Source: Chloroflexota bacterium
Lineage (GTDB): Bacteria; Chloroflexota; Dehalococcoidia; JACPEP01
Length of the DNA: 57,055 bases
Direction: 5' to 3'
Assembly (NCBI GenBank): GCA_016183425.1
Contig: JACPEP010000036.1
Span: 1 to 57,055 of the forward strand
Made by a program: the position numbers and the translations under genes
In this document: positions 43,476-51,945 of the stretch, piece by piece
Numbering within the stretch: the stretch's first letter is position 1
How the letters are laid out: each line of letters begins with the position of its first letter
Notes under the pieces: model-generated
Database searches by the model: none
The model's input: only the letters and a program-made list of their open reading frames with translations
What the model was told of the DNA's origin: nothing

Positions 43476-44416
43476 TCCTTCGTCTCGTCCCTTCTTTTTT
43501 GAGCACGGGGATGGGCCGCCAGATAGACGCGCCTGGCCTGGGTCTGGGTGACGTGGGTATATATCTGGGTAGAGGATAGGCTGACATGGCCCAGAAGCTC
43601 CTGAACCGTGCGCAGGTCGGCCCCACCGTCCAAAAGGTGAGTGGCAAAGGTATGACGCAACAGGTGCGGGTGGACGGCCTTCTCCAGGCCCGCCTTTTGA
43701 GCCAGTCGGCTCAGGGTCGTCTGCACCGTTCGCTCCGAGACACGCCCACCAAAACGGTTAAGGAACAGGGCGTCATTTTTCCTTTTGCCCAGAAGCTTGG
43801 GACGCCCCTCCCTTAAGTAGAGCTCCAGGGCCATGGCTGCCGGCTTCCCCATAAGGACGAGCCTCTCCCGGGAGCCTTTACCCCATACGCGAATCTCTCG
43901 GCTTCCCAGATTCACACTATCCATATCCAGGGATGCCAGCTCACTGACTCTGATACCTGAGGCGTAGAGAAGCTCCACTATGGCTCGGTCCCGAAGTCCC
44001 TGAAGAGATGAGACATCCACCGCCTGAAGAAGGTCGGAGACCTGAGAGGGAGTGAGAAAGGAGGGCAAACGCCGTCCCAAACGAGGAGAGGAAAGAAAGG
44101 CCAGGGGATTAGTGACAACGATCTTCTCCCGCACTAGAAAGCGGTAGAAGGCGCGCAAGGCGCTTAGCTTGCGGGCGATGCTCCGACGAGCGTACTTCCT
44201 GTCCATCAGCCAGGCCAGGTAGAGACGCATCAGTTGGCGGTCCACACTAATTAGAGAGGGATGCGCCTTCCCATCGAGAAACTGAACAAGGCCGTGAATA
44301 TCCCCCTGGTAGTTCCGCACTGTGTAGGGAGACAGGCGCCGCTCCAACTCCAGGTAAGCCACGAATCTAGGCAGAAGCTCCCCTTCCTGACGCAAAAGGG
44401 GGCTGGAGAGTGCCAC
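43472..44416 (-). CDS. xerC: Tyrosine recombinase XerC/XerD
   Basis: A site-specific recombinase for chromosome dimer resolution, 314 residues. N-terminal SAM-like domain with LSPYTVRNYQGDIHGLVQFL, catalytic Arg in YASGIRVSELASL, HPHLLRHTFATHLL (HxxR), LLGHVSLSSTQIYTHV with His and the Tyr nucleophile. GTG 44416 with AAGGAGG is the likely start, though the spacing is short; the frame itself extends further into topA. C or D cannot be told apart here. Confidence 0.9.
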   Translation of the reverse strand: MALSSPLLRQEGELLPRFVAYLELERRLSPYTVRNYQGDIHGLVQFLDGKAHPSLISVDRQLMRLYLAWLMDRKYARRSIARKLSALRAFYRFLVREKIVVTNPLAFLSSPRLGRRLPSFLTPSQVSDLLQAVDVSSLQGLRDRAIVELLYASGIRVSELASLDMDSVNLGSREIRVWGKGSRERLVLMGKPAAMALELYLREGRPKLLGKRKNDALFLNRFGGRVSERTVQTTLSRLAQKAGLEKAVHPHLLRHTFATHLLDGGADLRTVQELLGHVSLSSTQIYTHVTQTQARRVYLAAHPRAQKRRDETKE

Positions 44417-44426
44417 CCCCTCCTTC

Positions 44427-46679
44427 TCAGGCACCGATCCTCTCCTTTTCCCGTACCTGGCTTGTGTAGGAACACGCAACACATCTCTCCCCATTTTTAC
44501 CCTGCTGGACAAGCAAGCCGCCGCAGCGGGGACAGGGGTCGGACAGCGGCCGCTGCCACAGGGAAAAGGTGCACTGGGGATAGTTTTTGCAGCCGTAAAA
44601 GTGGCGTTTCTTTTTAGTAACCTTCTCCACAATATCACCACCGCACTGGGGGCAGACGACTCCCAAACTGCGCTCATTGCGCTTAGTGTATCGACACTCA
44701 GGGTAGCCGCTGCAGGCTATGAATTGGCCGTAGCGGCCGTGTTTGATGACCATAGGCCGACCGCACTCCGGGCAAACCTCTCCGTCAGGCGCCACCCTTT
44801 CCATCGCTGCGGTAGCTTTGTAACGACACTGGGGGAAACCGCTGCAGGCCATGAATTGGCCGTAGCGGCCACGCTTGATAACCATAGGCCGACCGCACTC
44901 CGGGCAATCCTCCCCGGCCGGCTCATCCGCTACCTTGACCTTTTCCATCTCCGCGCTGGCTTTCTGAACAGCAGCCTGCAAAGAGGGGTAGAAATCGCCC
45001 ACGGCCTTCACCCAGGGCCGCTCGCCACGGGCGACGCTGTCCAGCTCCGCCTCCATATGGGCGGTAAAGCCAATGTCAACGATCTGGGGAAAATGCTGAG
45101 ACAGGAGGTCGCTTATCAGGGTGCCCAGGGGAGTGGGATGGAAACGTCCCTCCTCCCGGGTCACGTAGTCCCGCTGCTGGAGGATGGCAATGATAGGCGC
45201 ATAGGTGCTGGGGCGGCCAATACCGTTGTCCTCCAGGGACTTCACCAAGGTGGCATCGGTATAGCGGGCCGGGGGCTTGGTGAAGTGCTGCTCCGGATGA
45301 AGCTTCACCAAGCTCAAGTCCTCTTTCTCCGCCAAAGGAGGCAGAGACTGCTTGGAATCTTCCTCTTCTTCATCCTTCCCCTCACTATAGAGGGCGAGGA
45401 AGCCTGGAATTTTGACGCTTAAAGCCGTGGCCCGAAGGAGATATTTGCCGCTCTTGGCCTCCGCCTTTATGTCTACGCTAACATTATCCATCACCGCCGC
45501 CGCCATCTGGCTGGCCACCATACGCTTCCAGATGAGCTGGTAGAGACGGAGCTGGTCTCGGTTAAGGTGGGACTTCAGAGCATCGGGCTCCCTGAAGACT
45601 GAGGTGGGACGAATGGCCTCATGGGCCTCCTGAGCCCCCTTGACCTTGGTAACGAAGGCTCGCGCTGATGGGGGAAGGTAATCTGGGCCGTATTTTTGGG
45701 CGATGTAGTCCCGAGCCTCGGCCACCGCCCCCGCGGAAACTCGGGTGGAATCGGTGCGCATGTAGGTGATGAGACCCACTGAGCCCTGGTCCCCCAAAGG
45801 CAAGCCCTCGTATAGCTGCTGGGCCAGGGTCATGGTGCGCTGGGCGGAGAAACCCAGCTTCCGATAGGCCTCTTGCTGAAGGGTACTGGTAATGAAAGGA
45901 GGCGTCGGCTGGCGCTTGGATTCCTGCCTCTTCACCGCCGCCACGGTATACTGAGCGCCTTGGAGCCCTTCTACTACACTGCGGGTTACCTTTTCGTCGG
46001 GCAGGGAGATGCGCTTTCGGCTCCCCCATTGGCTCACCAGAAGGGCGGTAAAGGTAGGAGAATCGGGGCCTTTGGCCAGCTCCGCCTTTATAGTCCAATA
46101 CTCTATGGGGACGAAGGCCTGGATCTCTCGCTCCCGCTCCACGATGAGGCGCAAAGCCACTGATTGCACCCGCCCCGCAGAGAGACCACGGCGCACCTTC
46201 TTCCACAGGATGGGACTTATCCGGTAACCCACCAGCCGATCCAGGATACGCCGCGCCTGCTGGGCATCCACCAGACTCATGTCGATGCTCCGGGGATGGC
46301 GAAAGGCCTCCTCCACGGCATCCTTGGTGATCTCGTGGAATACCACCCGGTGCACGGGCTGGTCGCCCGTCTTCATGGCTTGAACCAGGTGCCATGAAAT
46401 GGCCTCTCCCTCCCGGTCGGGGTCGGTGGCCAGATAGATGGCCGAAGCTCCGCTTGCCGCCTGGCTTAGCTCCGTTACTACTTTTTGCTTCTCTTCAGGA
46501 ATGACGTAGTGGGGGGCGAAATCGTGATCCACATCCACCCCCAACTGGCTCTTAGGCAGATCCCTAATGTGGCCAATGGAGGCCTTGACTAGAAAGGGAG
46601 CGCCCAATATACGCTCCACCGTCCTGGCCTTGGCGGGAGATTCTACTATTACCAGCTTCTTAGCCTTAGCTCTCACCAA
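44427..46679 (-). CDS. topA: DNA topoisomerase I
   Basis: Type IA topoisomerase, 750 residues, relaxing negative supercoils. Toprim domain: KLVIVESPAKARTVERIL and ATDPDREGEAISWHL (DxDxE). Active-site Tyr in GLITYMRTDSTRVS near residue 310. The C terminus has four zinc ribbons starting at about residue 600: two near-identical CPECGRPMVIK-GRYGQF units, CPQCGGDIVEK and CPRCGGLLVQQ. Starts with TTG 46679 or GTG one codon later. Confidence 0.96.
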   Translation of the reverse strand: MVRAKAKKLVIVESPAKARTVERILGAPFLVKASIGHIRDLPKSQLGVDVDHDFAPHYVIPEEKQKVVTELSQAASGASAIYLATDPDREGEAISWHLVQAMKTGDQPVHRVVFHEITKDAVEEAFRHPRSIDMSLVDAQQARRILDRLVGYRISPILWKKVRRGLSAGRVQSVALRLIVEREREIQAFVPIEYWTIKAELAKGPDSPTFTALLVSQWGSRKRISLPDEKVTRSVVEGLQGAQYTVAAVKRQESKRQPTPPFITSTLQQEAYRKLGFSAQRTMTLAQQLYEGLPLGDQGSVGLITYMRTDSTRVSAGAVAEARDYIAQKYGPDYLPPSARAFVTKVKGAQEAHEAIRPTSVFREPDALKSHLNRDQLRLYQLIWKRMVASQMAAAVMDNVSVDIKAEAKSGKYLLRATALSVKIPGFLALYSEGKDEEEEDSKQSLPPLAEKEDLSLVKLHPEQHFTKPPARYTDATLVKSLEDNGIGRPSTYAPIIAILQQRDYVTREEGRFHPTPLGTLISDLLSQHFPQIVDIGFTAHMEAELDSVARGERPWVKAVGDFYPSLQAAVQKASAEMEKVKVADEPAGEDCPECGRPMVIKRGRYGQFMACSGFPQCRYKATAAMERVAPDGEVCPECGRPMVIKHGRYGQFIACSGYPECRYTKRNERSLGVVCPQCGGDIVEKVTKKKRHFYGCKNYPQCTFSLWQRPLSDPCPRCGGLLVQQGKNGERCVACSYTSQVREKERIGA

Positions 46680-46700
46680 GTCGTCATCCCCCCTGCTCTC

Positions 46701-47801
46701 TCAAGCGAGAACATAGTTCATAGCCCCTACTTGGTGCACCAGACCCTTAAGCTCCATGAGGGAGAGGGTACTGCTTATCACGGCAATAGGCAAACCGCTG
46801 CGGCGACGCACCTCATCGATATGAAGGGGCTCCGAGGTGAGGTGGCGGAGAACCAGGGACTCATTCTCTTCGATTGGCGCCGGCAGCTTCATCTCCAATT
46901 GTTGGCCCACGGTGTCCCTCTGACCCAAGGCATTGATATTGAGCTCCTCCAATATGTCATCCACATGGCGCACTAACTTCGCCCCCTCCTGAATGAGATG
47001 GTTGGTGCCTTGGGATGTGGGCGTAAAGATGCTACCGGGCACGGCAAAGACCTCTCGATTCTGCTCCAGGGCATGGCGAACGCTGTTAAGAGCGCCGCTG
47101 GCTTTCCCCGCCTCCACCACCAAGACCCCCAGACTCAGGCCGGTCATGATGCGGTTCCGCTGAGGGAAGTTCCTTGCTTCGGGACGGGCACCCAGGTGAA
47201 GTTCGCTCATTAGAGCTCCCTGTTCTGCTATCGCCTGGGCCAGTGCCTTATGCTCCGCTGGGTAGATTGTGTCCAGACCGCTGCCCATAATGGCGATGGT
47301 CCGCCCCCCCGCTTTCAAAGCCGCCTGGTGGGCAGCGGCATCTATACCTCGGGCCAAGCCGCTGATTGTGGTCACCCGGTTACGCGCCAATTGACCTACC
47401 AAATATGCAGCGACCTCTCGACCATAGGCAGTGGCCTGACGAGTACCCACCACCGCCACCGCCCACTCGTCCTGGGGCACCAAACTCCCCTGATGGTAAA
47501 GAACGGGAGGGGCATCGTATATCTCCCGAAGGCGGGCAGGATAGTCGGGCGATTCCCAGGTGAGGACGCCAACGCCTCGTTTTTCCAGGCGCTCCATCTC
47601 TTCATCCAGGTGGATGCGATCCCTTTTGGCTAAGATGGAGGTAATGGAACGGCTGTCCAGCCCGGCGGCGGCCAACTCCTTTTCTCCAGCACCCCAGGCC
47701 ACTTCCAGGCGTTGAAAATAGCTCAGCAGATGCCGAAGGCGAACCGGGCCGATGCCCGGAATAATATTGAACCCCACCCAGTACTTGATTTCCTGGTTCA
47801 T
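46701..47801 (-). CDS. dprA: DNA processing protein DprA
   Basis: Loads RecA on single-stranded DNA during transformation. 366 residues: N-terminal helical domain (IPGIGPVRLRHLLSYFQRL), Rossmann-like core with VVGTRQATAYGREVA, SGLARGIDAAAHQAAL and GSGLDTIYPAEHKALAQ, and a C-terminal winged helix (LRHLTSEPLHIDEVRRRSG). First gene of the dprA-topA-xer-aroQ-pepQ-efp block, with topA 21 bases after. Confidence 0.95.
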   Translation of the reverse strand: MNQEIKYWVGFNIIPGIGPVRLRHLLSYFQRLEVAWGAGEKELAAAGLDSRSITSILAKRDRIHLDEEMERLEKRGVGVLTWESPDYPARLREIYDAPPVLYHQGSLVPQDEWAVAVVGTRQATAYGREVAAYLVGQLARNRVTTISGLARGIDAAAHQAALKAGGRTIAIMGSGLDTIYPAEHKALAQAIAEQGALMSELHLGARPEARNFPQRNRIMTGLSLGVLVVEAGKASGALNSVRHALEQNREVFAVPGSIFTPTSQGTNHLIQEGAKLVRHVDDILEELNINALGQRDTVGQQLEMKLPAPIEENESLVLRHLTSEPLHIDEVRRRSGLPIAVISSTLSLMELKGLVHQVGAMNYVLA

Positions 47802-47978
47802 GGCAACCCTGACTCCAAGAACAAACTATCGTAGCTTAGCATAAGAGGCTCAGACATCTCAAGTAGAGCTTCATCACTGTGGACCTGCGGCTTACCAAGG
47901 AAAGAATGGCACTTGTCCGTTAATATACTCCAAGCACGGTGTTGGCAACAGGCTGACGGACACCAGCGAAAAAGTGGC

Positions 47979-48164
47979 TTAGGGTCTTCCACTGGCAATT
48001 ATCATCTCTTTTTCGATCACACAGACGACATTTCTCTCCGCTATGGCCCGTTGGCTTCTGTGGGCACCCGTTCGCGAAAACGTGCCTCTGTGTTCAATCT
48101 TCATGGCCTCGATGGAAACTTTCTGCGCTCTAAGTTGGTCACCCAGTTTGGTCAGAGTTGCCAT
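47979..48164 (-). CDS. Possible small protein
   Basis: A 61-residue frame starting MATLTKLGDQLRAQKVSIEA, with the ATG inside the last codons of the previous small gene (26-base overlap). No family recognised; the charged helical N terminus and EMIIASGRP tail look protein-like. GC content here is lower than in the flanking genes. The 175 bases between it and dprA hold nothing I can support. Confidence 0.35.
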   Translation of the reverse strand: MATLTKLGDQLRAQKVSIEAMKIEHRGTFSRTGAHRSQRAIAERNVVCVIEKEMIIASGRP

Positions 48165-48423
48165 AAAGAGTAACCTCTCCTTCAGCGATAAGTTCTTCGC
48201 AGATTTCTACCGCTTCAGCGAGGCCAATGCGCAACCTCTGAGCGACATCGGCGTACAGAAGTGGCTCGCCTTTGCGAAACAAGCCCAATGCTTCCTGCTT
48301 AGCTTGTTCTCTGCTGGTTGTGCGCAGCACAATAACACGCTTCTTTTCCTCTTCAGCTAGAGAGGTTTTCATCATTTCAGCTTTCTTTTCGAGAGTAGTG
48401 ATTCGTGACTCTAGCTTTTTCAC
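48139..48423 (-). CDS. Small hypothetical protein with coiled coil and possible winged helix
   Basis: A 94-residue protein. Residues 1-30 look like a coiled coil (LESRITTLEKKAEMM); the rest, ALGLFRKGEPLLYADVAQRL followed by LAEAVEICEELIAEGEV, reads like a small winged-helix DNA-binding domain. Start GTG 48423 has no strong SD, although the coiled-coil frame continues a few codons upstream. Family unknown. The 160 bases upstream to DUF2848 contain TTGACA-type sequence but no convincing promoter. Confidence 0.5.
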   Translation of the reverse strand: MKKLESRITTLEKKAEMMKTSLAEEEKKRVIVLRTTSREQAKQEALGLFRKGEPLLYADVAQRLRIGLAEAVEICEELIAEGEVTLYGNSDQTG

Positions 48424-48582
48424 TCTGTTCTCGAATTCTTTGCTTCCTAAGTAATGTCGTCATCGTGTCCCCTTCCTACTTCTGGGCACACTTTAACATC
48501 TTACCCCACCCCATTCAATATTCCGTCCTTCTAGCCGTCATTGTCAAGAGAAACGAAATCATGAATAAAGTCTCAAAGCTCA

Positions 48583-49278
48583 CTACACCTCGCCTTTGAA
48601 CCAGCGTATTGGCCTGACGAAGTAAGAACAGCTCAATGAGCGCCTCGCCGCCTCGTCCACCAGCTCCCCCTGGAAGCGGTCGGCGAAGATGGCGGCGCCC
48701 CCCAGGGTAGGCACGGTGCCCGAGAAGATGACCGCTCCTTCCAGCCCCCCATCAACCACCTCCCTGACACGCTCCAACAATTCCTCGGGGCGCATCAGAG
48801 TGGCCAGACGGGCCTCCTGGTAGAGAGTCCGCTTCCCCTCTTTTACTACCCACGCTCGAAGGATAAAGTCATCCCAGCCTTCCTCCACCTCCCGATAGGG
48901 CCAGACCTGGGGTGAAATGACATTGGGACATATCTGCTTTGAGAGAAGGATGCTGTGCTCCTCCAGCTTGCGGTCGGTGTGGTCGCTGCCCACGCCCACG
49001 TAGATATCGTCTCCGGCGCACAAGACAACATACTCCACCTCACCGGAGGTGTGTTCTCCCACCACCTCGATCTCCGAAGCAGTGGTGATTCTATCGGCGA
49101 CGACGGGGTAGTAGGTGGGAGTGGTCGTGGGGACAGTCACCCCCTGTCGTCTCAGCTCCTCCATGTGCTGGCGCACCGCCTCCTGGTCCCGGGCGGCAAA
49201 GCCGGCGTTTATCATTTTCTTAACCGGAAAGCTTAACCTGCCGGGGGTTTTTCCGTCCACGGTTAGCTCAAGAATCAT
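48583..49278 (-). CDS. DUF2848 family protein
   Basis: A 231-residue protein of the DUF2848 family, related to fumarylacetoacetate-hydrolase-like folds. Features: YYPVVADRITTASEIEVVGE, VLCAGDDIYVGVGSDHTDR and ISPQVWPYREVEEGWDD, all family-typical. AAGGAGTG lies before the ATG. DUF2848 genes are often near amidohydrolase or aromatic-degradation genes, which agrees with the nitrilase, PreA and UbiD genes further upstream on the same strand. Reaction unknown. Confidence 0.82.
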   Translation of the reverse strand: MILELTVDGKTPGRLSFPVKKMINAGFAARDQEAVRQHMEELRRQGVTVPTTTPTYYPVVADRITTASEIEVVGEHTSGEVEYVVLCAGDDIYVGVGSDHTDRKLEEHSILLSKQICPNVISPQVWPYREVEEGWDDFILRAWVVKEGKRTLYQEARLATLMRPEELLERVREVVDGGLEGAVIFSGTVPTLGGAAIFADRFQGELVDEAARRSLSCSYFVRPIRWFKGEV

Positions 49279-49393
49279 GGTTCGTCACTCCTTGTCGTAG
49301 GTGTTGGATGAATCCCAAAATGATTGCTACCCGATTCCAATCCCTCTCGGCAAGTCGTAGCCAGTCGTCAGGATACAGGGACTCCTTCTTCAT
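49268..49393 (-). pseudogene. Truncated HEPN-domain gene (toxin remnant)
   Basis: An ATG at 49393, inside the last codons of the nucleotidyltransferase gene, opens a 41-codon frame: MKKESLYPDDWLRLAERDWN and onward to a stop at 49268. The start DDWLRLAERD strongly resembles the first helix of HEPN proteins (usually 120-140 residues), which pair with MNT nucleotidyltransferases. The RxxxxxH ribonuclease motif and all later helices are missing. Confidence 0.55.
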
Positions 49394-49742
49394 AGAGCAC
49401 CCATCCCTTTGTCAAAATCTCTTCTACGAATTGGTCACTCCTTGCTTGCCGCTCCTGCACCTCCTGAGGGGTGAGCACCAGGGTTTCCAGAGGAATGTGC
49501 CGATGAGGATCCGAAAGGAGGCGGCGAATCGCTACCCAACGATCCATGAAGCGCTCCGGCGTCTCCTTGATGATGAGGAGGTCCAGGTCGCTGTCCGGGT
49601 GCGGCTCACCGTAAGCATAGGAGCCGAAAAGGATAACCTTCTGGGGGCCATATCCGTCAACGATACGCCAGACAATACGTTCTAACTCCTCCTGTACCTC
49701 CTGAGACAGATGATAGGGAAAGGAGAAGCGCATGGGTTTCAC
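49368..49742 (-). CDS. MNT-type nucleotidyltransferase
   Basis: A 124-residue minimal nucleotidyltransferase, antitoxin-like in HEPN-MNT pairs. The core motif is ILFGSYAYGEPHPDSDLDLL (GSxxxGxxxxxSDxDL) at about residues 37-56, with a third acidic residue region IPLETLVL. GTG 49742 or ATG three codons later may start it. Its 3' end overlaps the truncated HEPN frame, the gene order usual for this system. Confidence 0.85.
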   Translation of the reverse strand: MKPMRFSFPYHLSQEVQEELERIVWRIVDGYGPQKVILFGSYAYGEPHPDSDLDLLIIKETPERFMDRWVAIRRLLSDPHRHIPLETLVLTPQEVQERQARSDQFVEEILTKGWVLYEEGVPVS

Positions 49743-49829
49743 CCTTTTCTACTCTCCGTAGTCATTCGGCGCCTATTCTCAATCACGGCCTGAACCCCCG
49801 CTCCGTGGTTGCCTCGCCGGGGCAACCAC

Positions 49830-50621
49830 CTAAATCGGAATAACCCTGTCCTGCAGCGCCGGAAAATCGGCGCGCACCCGGTGCACCATCTGGACATCTA
49901 TCTCCGCCTTGAGGACGGTTTCATGGTCGCCCCCCGAAGCCACGGGAACGCCCCAGGGGTCCACGATGGCGCTGTGCCCACAGAAACGAGAGCCCCGGTT
50001 CACGCCCACACAGTTGCTGGAAATGAGGAAGCACTGGTTCTCAAAGGCCCGCACCCGGTTCAGAGCCTTCCAGTGCTCCAGGCGGGGATAGGGCCAGGCA
50101 GAAGCGACTAAGAAAACCTCCGCCCCTTTGTCCACCAGCTTGCGGTAAAGCTCCGGGAAGCGCAGATCGTAGCAGGTGGAAAGGCCCAGCGTCCCTATCT
50201 TCGTAGGGACAGCCACAATCTCCTCCCCACGGCTAAGCAGGGTGGCCTCCGCCGAACCGTAGCCGAAGAGGTGCATCTTACGGTAGGTAGCCGCCACCTC
50301 CCCTCGTGGGTTGAGGAGAACGCTGGTGTTGTACATGGCGTCGCCGGCCCTCTCCACCAGACTGCCAGCGAAGAGATACGCCCCCAGCTTCCGGGCCTGC
50401 TTCGCCATACGGAGGACGGTCTCCCCATCTAAAGCTTCGCCTCCCTCTTGATACACATCGAAGGAAAAGTACCCAATGTTCCATATCTCCGGCAGAAGGA
50501 TGAGCTGGTATCCAGCCAGGCCCGCCAAAAGCTCCTCCACGTGGCGGAGGCGCCTCTCTTTGGAGTAGGCATCAGAGATCTCTAGCTGAATAGAAGCGAC
50601 TTTTAGCATTTTCCCCCTCAT
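49830..50621 (-). CDS. Carbon-nitrogen hydrolase (nitrilase superfamily)
   Basis: A 263-residue C-N hydrolase. The Glu-Lys-Cys triad is visible in LILLPEIWNIGY (Glu), YRKMHLFGYG (Lys) and LGLSTCYDLRFPELYR (Cys). The size and motifs fit the omega-amidase/Nit2-like branch acting on small amides such as 2-oxo-amides. It follows the PreA-like gene, separated by three hairpins, so the two may be separately expressed despite the same direction. Confidence 0.88.
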   Translation of the reverse strand: MRGKMLKVASIQLEISDAYSKERRLRHVEELLAGLAGYQLILLPEIWNIGYFSFDVYQEGGEALDGETVLRMAKQARKLGAYLFAGSLVERAGDAMYNTSVLLNPRGEVAATYRKMHLFGYGSAEATLLSRGEEIVAVPTKIGTLGLSTCYDLRFPELYRKLVDKGAEVFLVASAWPYPRLEHWKALNRVRAFENQCFLISSNCVGVNRGSRFCGHSAIVDPWGVPVASGGDHETVLKAEIDVQMVHRVRADFPALQDRVIPI

Positions 50622-50631
50622 CCCCCTTTGT

Positions 50632-50721
50632 CCCCCTTCTCCCTCTGGGAGAAGGGGGAGATTATGTGACTAGGGCAAAGCCCTAGAACCCCTCCCAGAA
50701 GGGGGCGAGGCCCCTTCTGGG
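50632..50721. terminator. Three stacked hairpins after the PreA-like gene
   Basis: Three perfect stems lie in 90 bases: 12 bp at 50632-50658 (CCCCCTTCTCCC arm), 7 bp at 50670-50686 (CTAGGGC arm) and 11 bp at 50694-50721 (CCCAGAAGGGG arm). They begin right at the preA stop codon. No clear T-run follows on the minus strand. Likely a terminator or mRNA-protecting structure, perhaps REP-derived. Confidence 0.6.
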
Positions 50722-51930
50722 CTACCCTCTATGTTGCCCAGGCACCAGGCGGATAGCCTCAGGGACGGGGCATACCGATAGGCACAGCTCGCAGCCGATG
50801 CAGTTCCCAGGACGCGTGACTACCTTGCCGTTCTGGAGATCCATGGCCTCGTACCAACAGGAACGATAACACAGCTTGCAGTCCCGACACAACCCGTAGT
50901 CGATGACGGCCCTCCGTTTAGGCAAAGAAAGAAGCTCCCCATAGCTCAGGATGGCCCGGGTAGCCAAACCCCTCATATCCTCTATGGTCCTGTATCCCTT
51001 CCGCTCCATGAAGGCAGCCAGCCGCTCCAACATGGTGGTTATGGCCTGAAAGCCCTTGAGCATGATGACGGAGCACACCTCCATCACCGTGGCACCGCTC
51101 ATGATGAACTCCACGGCATCCCGCCAGTCGTAGATGCCGTTGGAGCCGGCGATGGGCAGGCCCAGGGCACTGTGGATCTCGGAGACCCAGCGCAGGGTGA
51201 TGGGTTTGACCCACGGCCCCCCCACCCCCGCCCGGCCATCGATGTAGGGGCGGCCCGTCTCGATATCCACGGCAAAGGCCACAAAGCGGTTGCTCACCGT
51301 CACCCCCGCCGCCCCCGCCTGATGCACCGCCCGGGCCATGGCTCCCATATCCGCCACCTGAGGGGTCAGCTTGACGATGACGGGAATGGAGACGGCTCTA
51401 GTGACAGAGGCGGTTATCTCCGCCGCCAGGGCCTCGTCCTGGCCGATGAGCATCCCTGTTTTGGTCTCTCCCATCTGGGAGGGGTGGGGACAGCCGAAGT
51501 TCAGCTCCAGCATCTTCAGCCCCGCCCCCTCCGCCATGGCGGCGATCTCCGGCCACGCCTCGGGCTCTAGAGCCCCCACGCTGCCGATGACCTGGGCACC
51601 CCGCTCCTGGGCATAGGCCTGGGCCTCCGCCAGCTTGGGACGCCACTCGTGCCATGGCTCGGGGATGAAGCCGGAGCGGCTATAGAAGGTATATGAGCGA
51701 GGGATGCGTCCCTGGCAAAGCTCCCCCCTCTCATTGAGAATGGCGTATCGGGAGTGCTGGGTCAGGGTCATCATGGCCTGGGAATCGGTGAGGGTCTTGA
51801 CAATGACCCCCCCTGCCCCGGCGTCGACGCAGCTTTTGATGTGGGCCACGGAGTTGGTGGGCTCCGCCGAGGCCACGATGATGGGGTTCTTGAACTCCAG
51901 GCCCGCGAAATTAACTCTCAGGTCAACCAT
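50722..51930 (-). CDS. PreA-like dihydropyrimidine/dihydroorotate dehydrogenase family protein with 2 x [4Fe-4S]
   Basis: A 402-residue FMN barrel of the DHODH/PreA family with a C-terminal ferredoxin domain. Barrel parts: FAGLEFKNPIIVASAEPTNS, ELNFGCPHPSQMG, VIVKLTPQVADM and LPIAGSNGIYDW. Clusters: CRDCKLCYRSCWYEAMD and CIGCELCLSVCP. PreA reduces uracil or thymine with NADH through PreT; no PreT is here. Coupled to ubiD (15-base gap, GGAGTG site). Substrate could be a heterocycle; inference. Confidence 0.85.
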   Translation of the reverse strand: MVDLRVNFAGLEFKNPIIVASAEPTNSVAHIKSCVDAGAGGVIVKTLTDSQAMMTLTQHSRYAILNERGELCQGRIPRSYTFYSRSGFIPEPWHEWRPKLAEAQAYAQERGAQVIGSVGALEPEAWPEIAAMAEGAGLKMLELNFGCPHPSQMGETKTGMLIGQDEALAAEITASVTRAVSIPVIVKLTPQVADMGAMARAVHQAGAAGVTVSNRFVAFAVDIETGRPYIDGRAGVGGPWVKPITLRWVSEIHSALGLPIAGSNGIYDWRDAVEFIMSGATVMEVCSVIMLKGFQAITTMLERLAAFMERKGYRTIEDMRGLATRAILSYGELLSLPKRRAVIDYGLCRDCKLCYRSCWYEAMDLQNGKVVTRPGNCIGCELCLSVCPVPEAIRLVPGQHRG

Positions 51931-51945
51931 GGGTCACTCCTGTAT

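Noticed and set aside
43186-43647. 153-codon minus frame across the aroQ-xer junction
   Set aside because: It overlaps two well-supported genes in another frame and has no own start site or motif.
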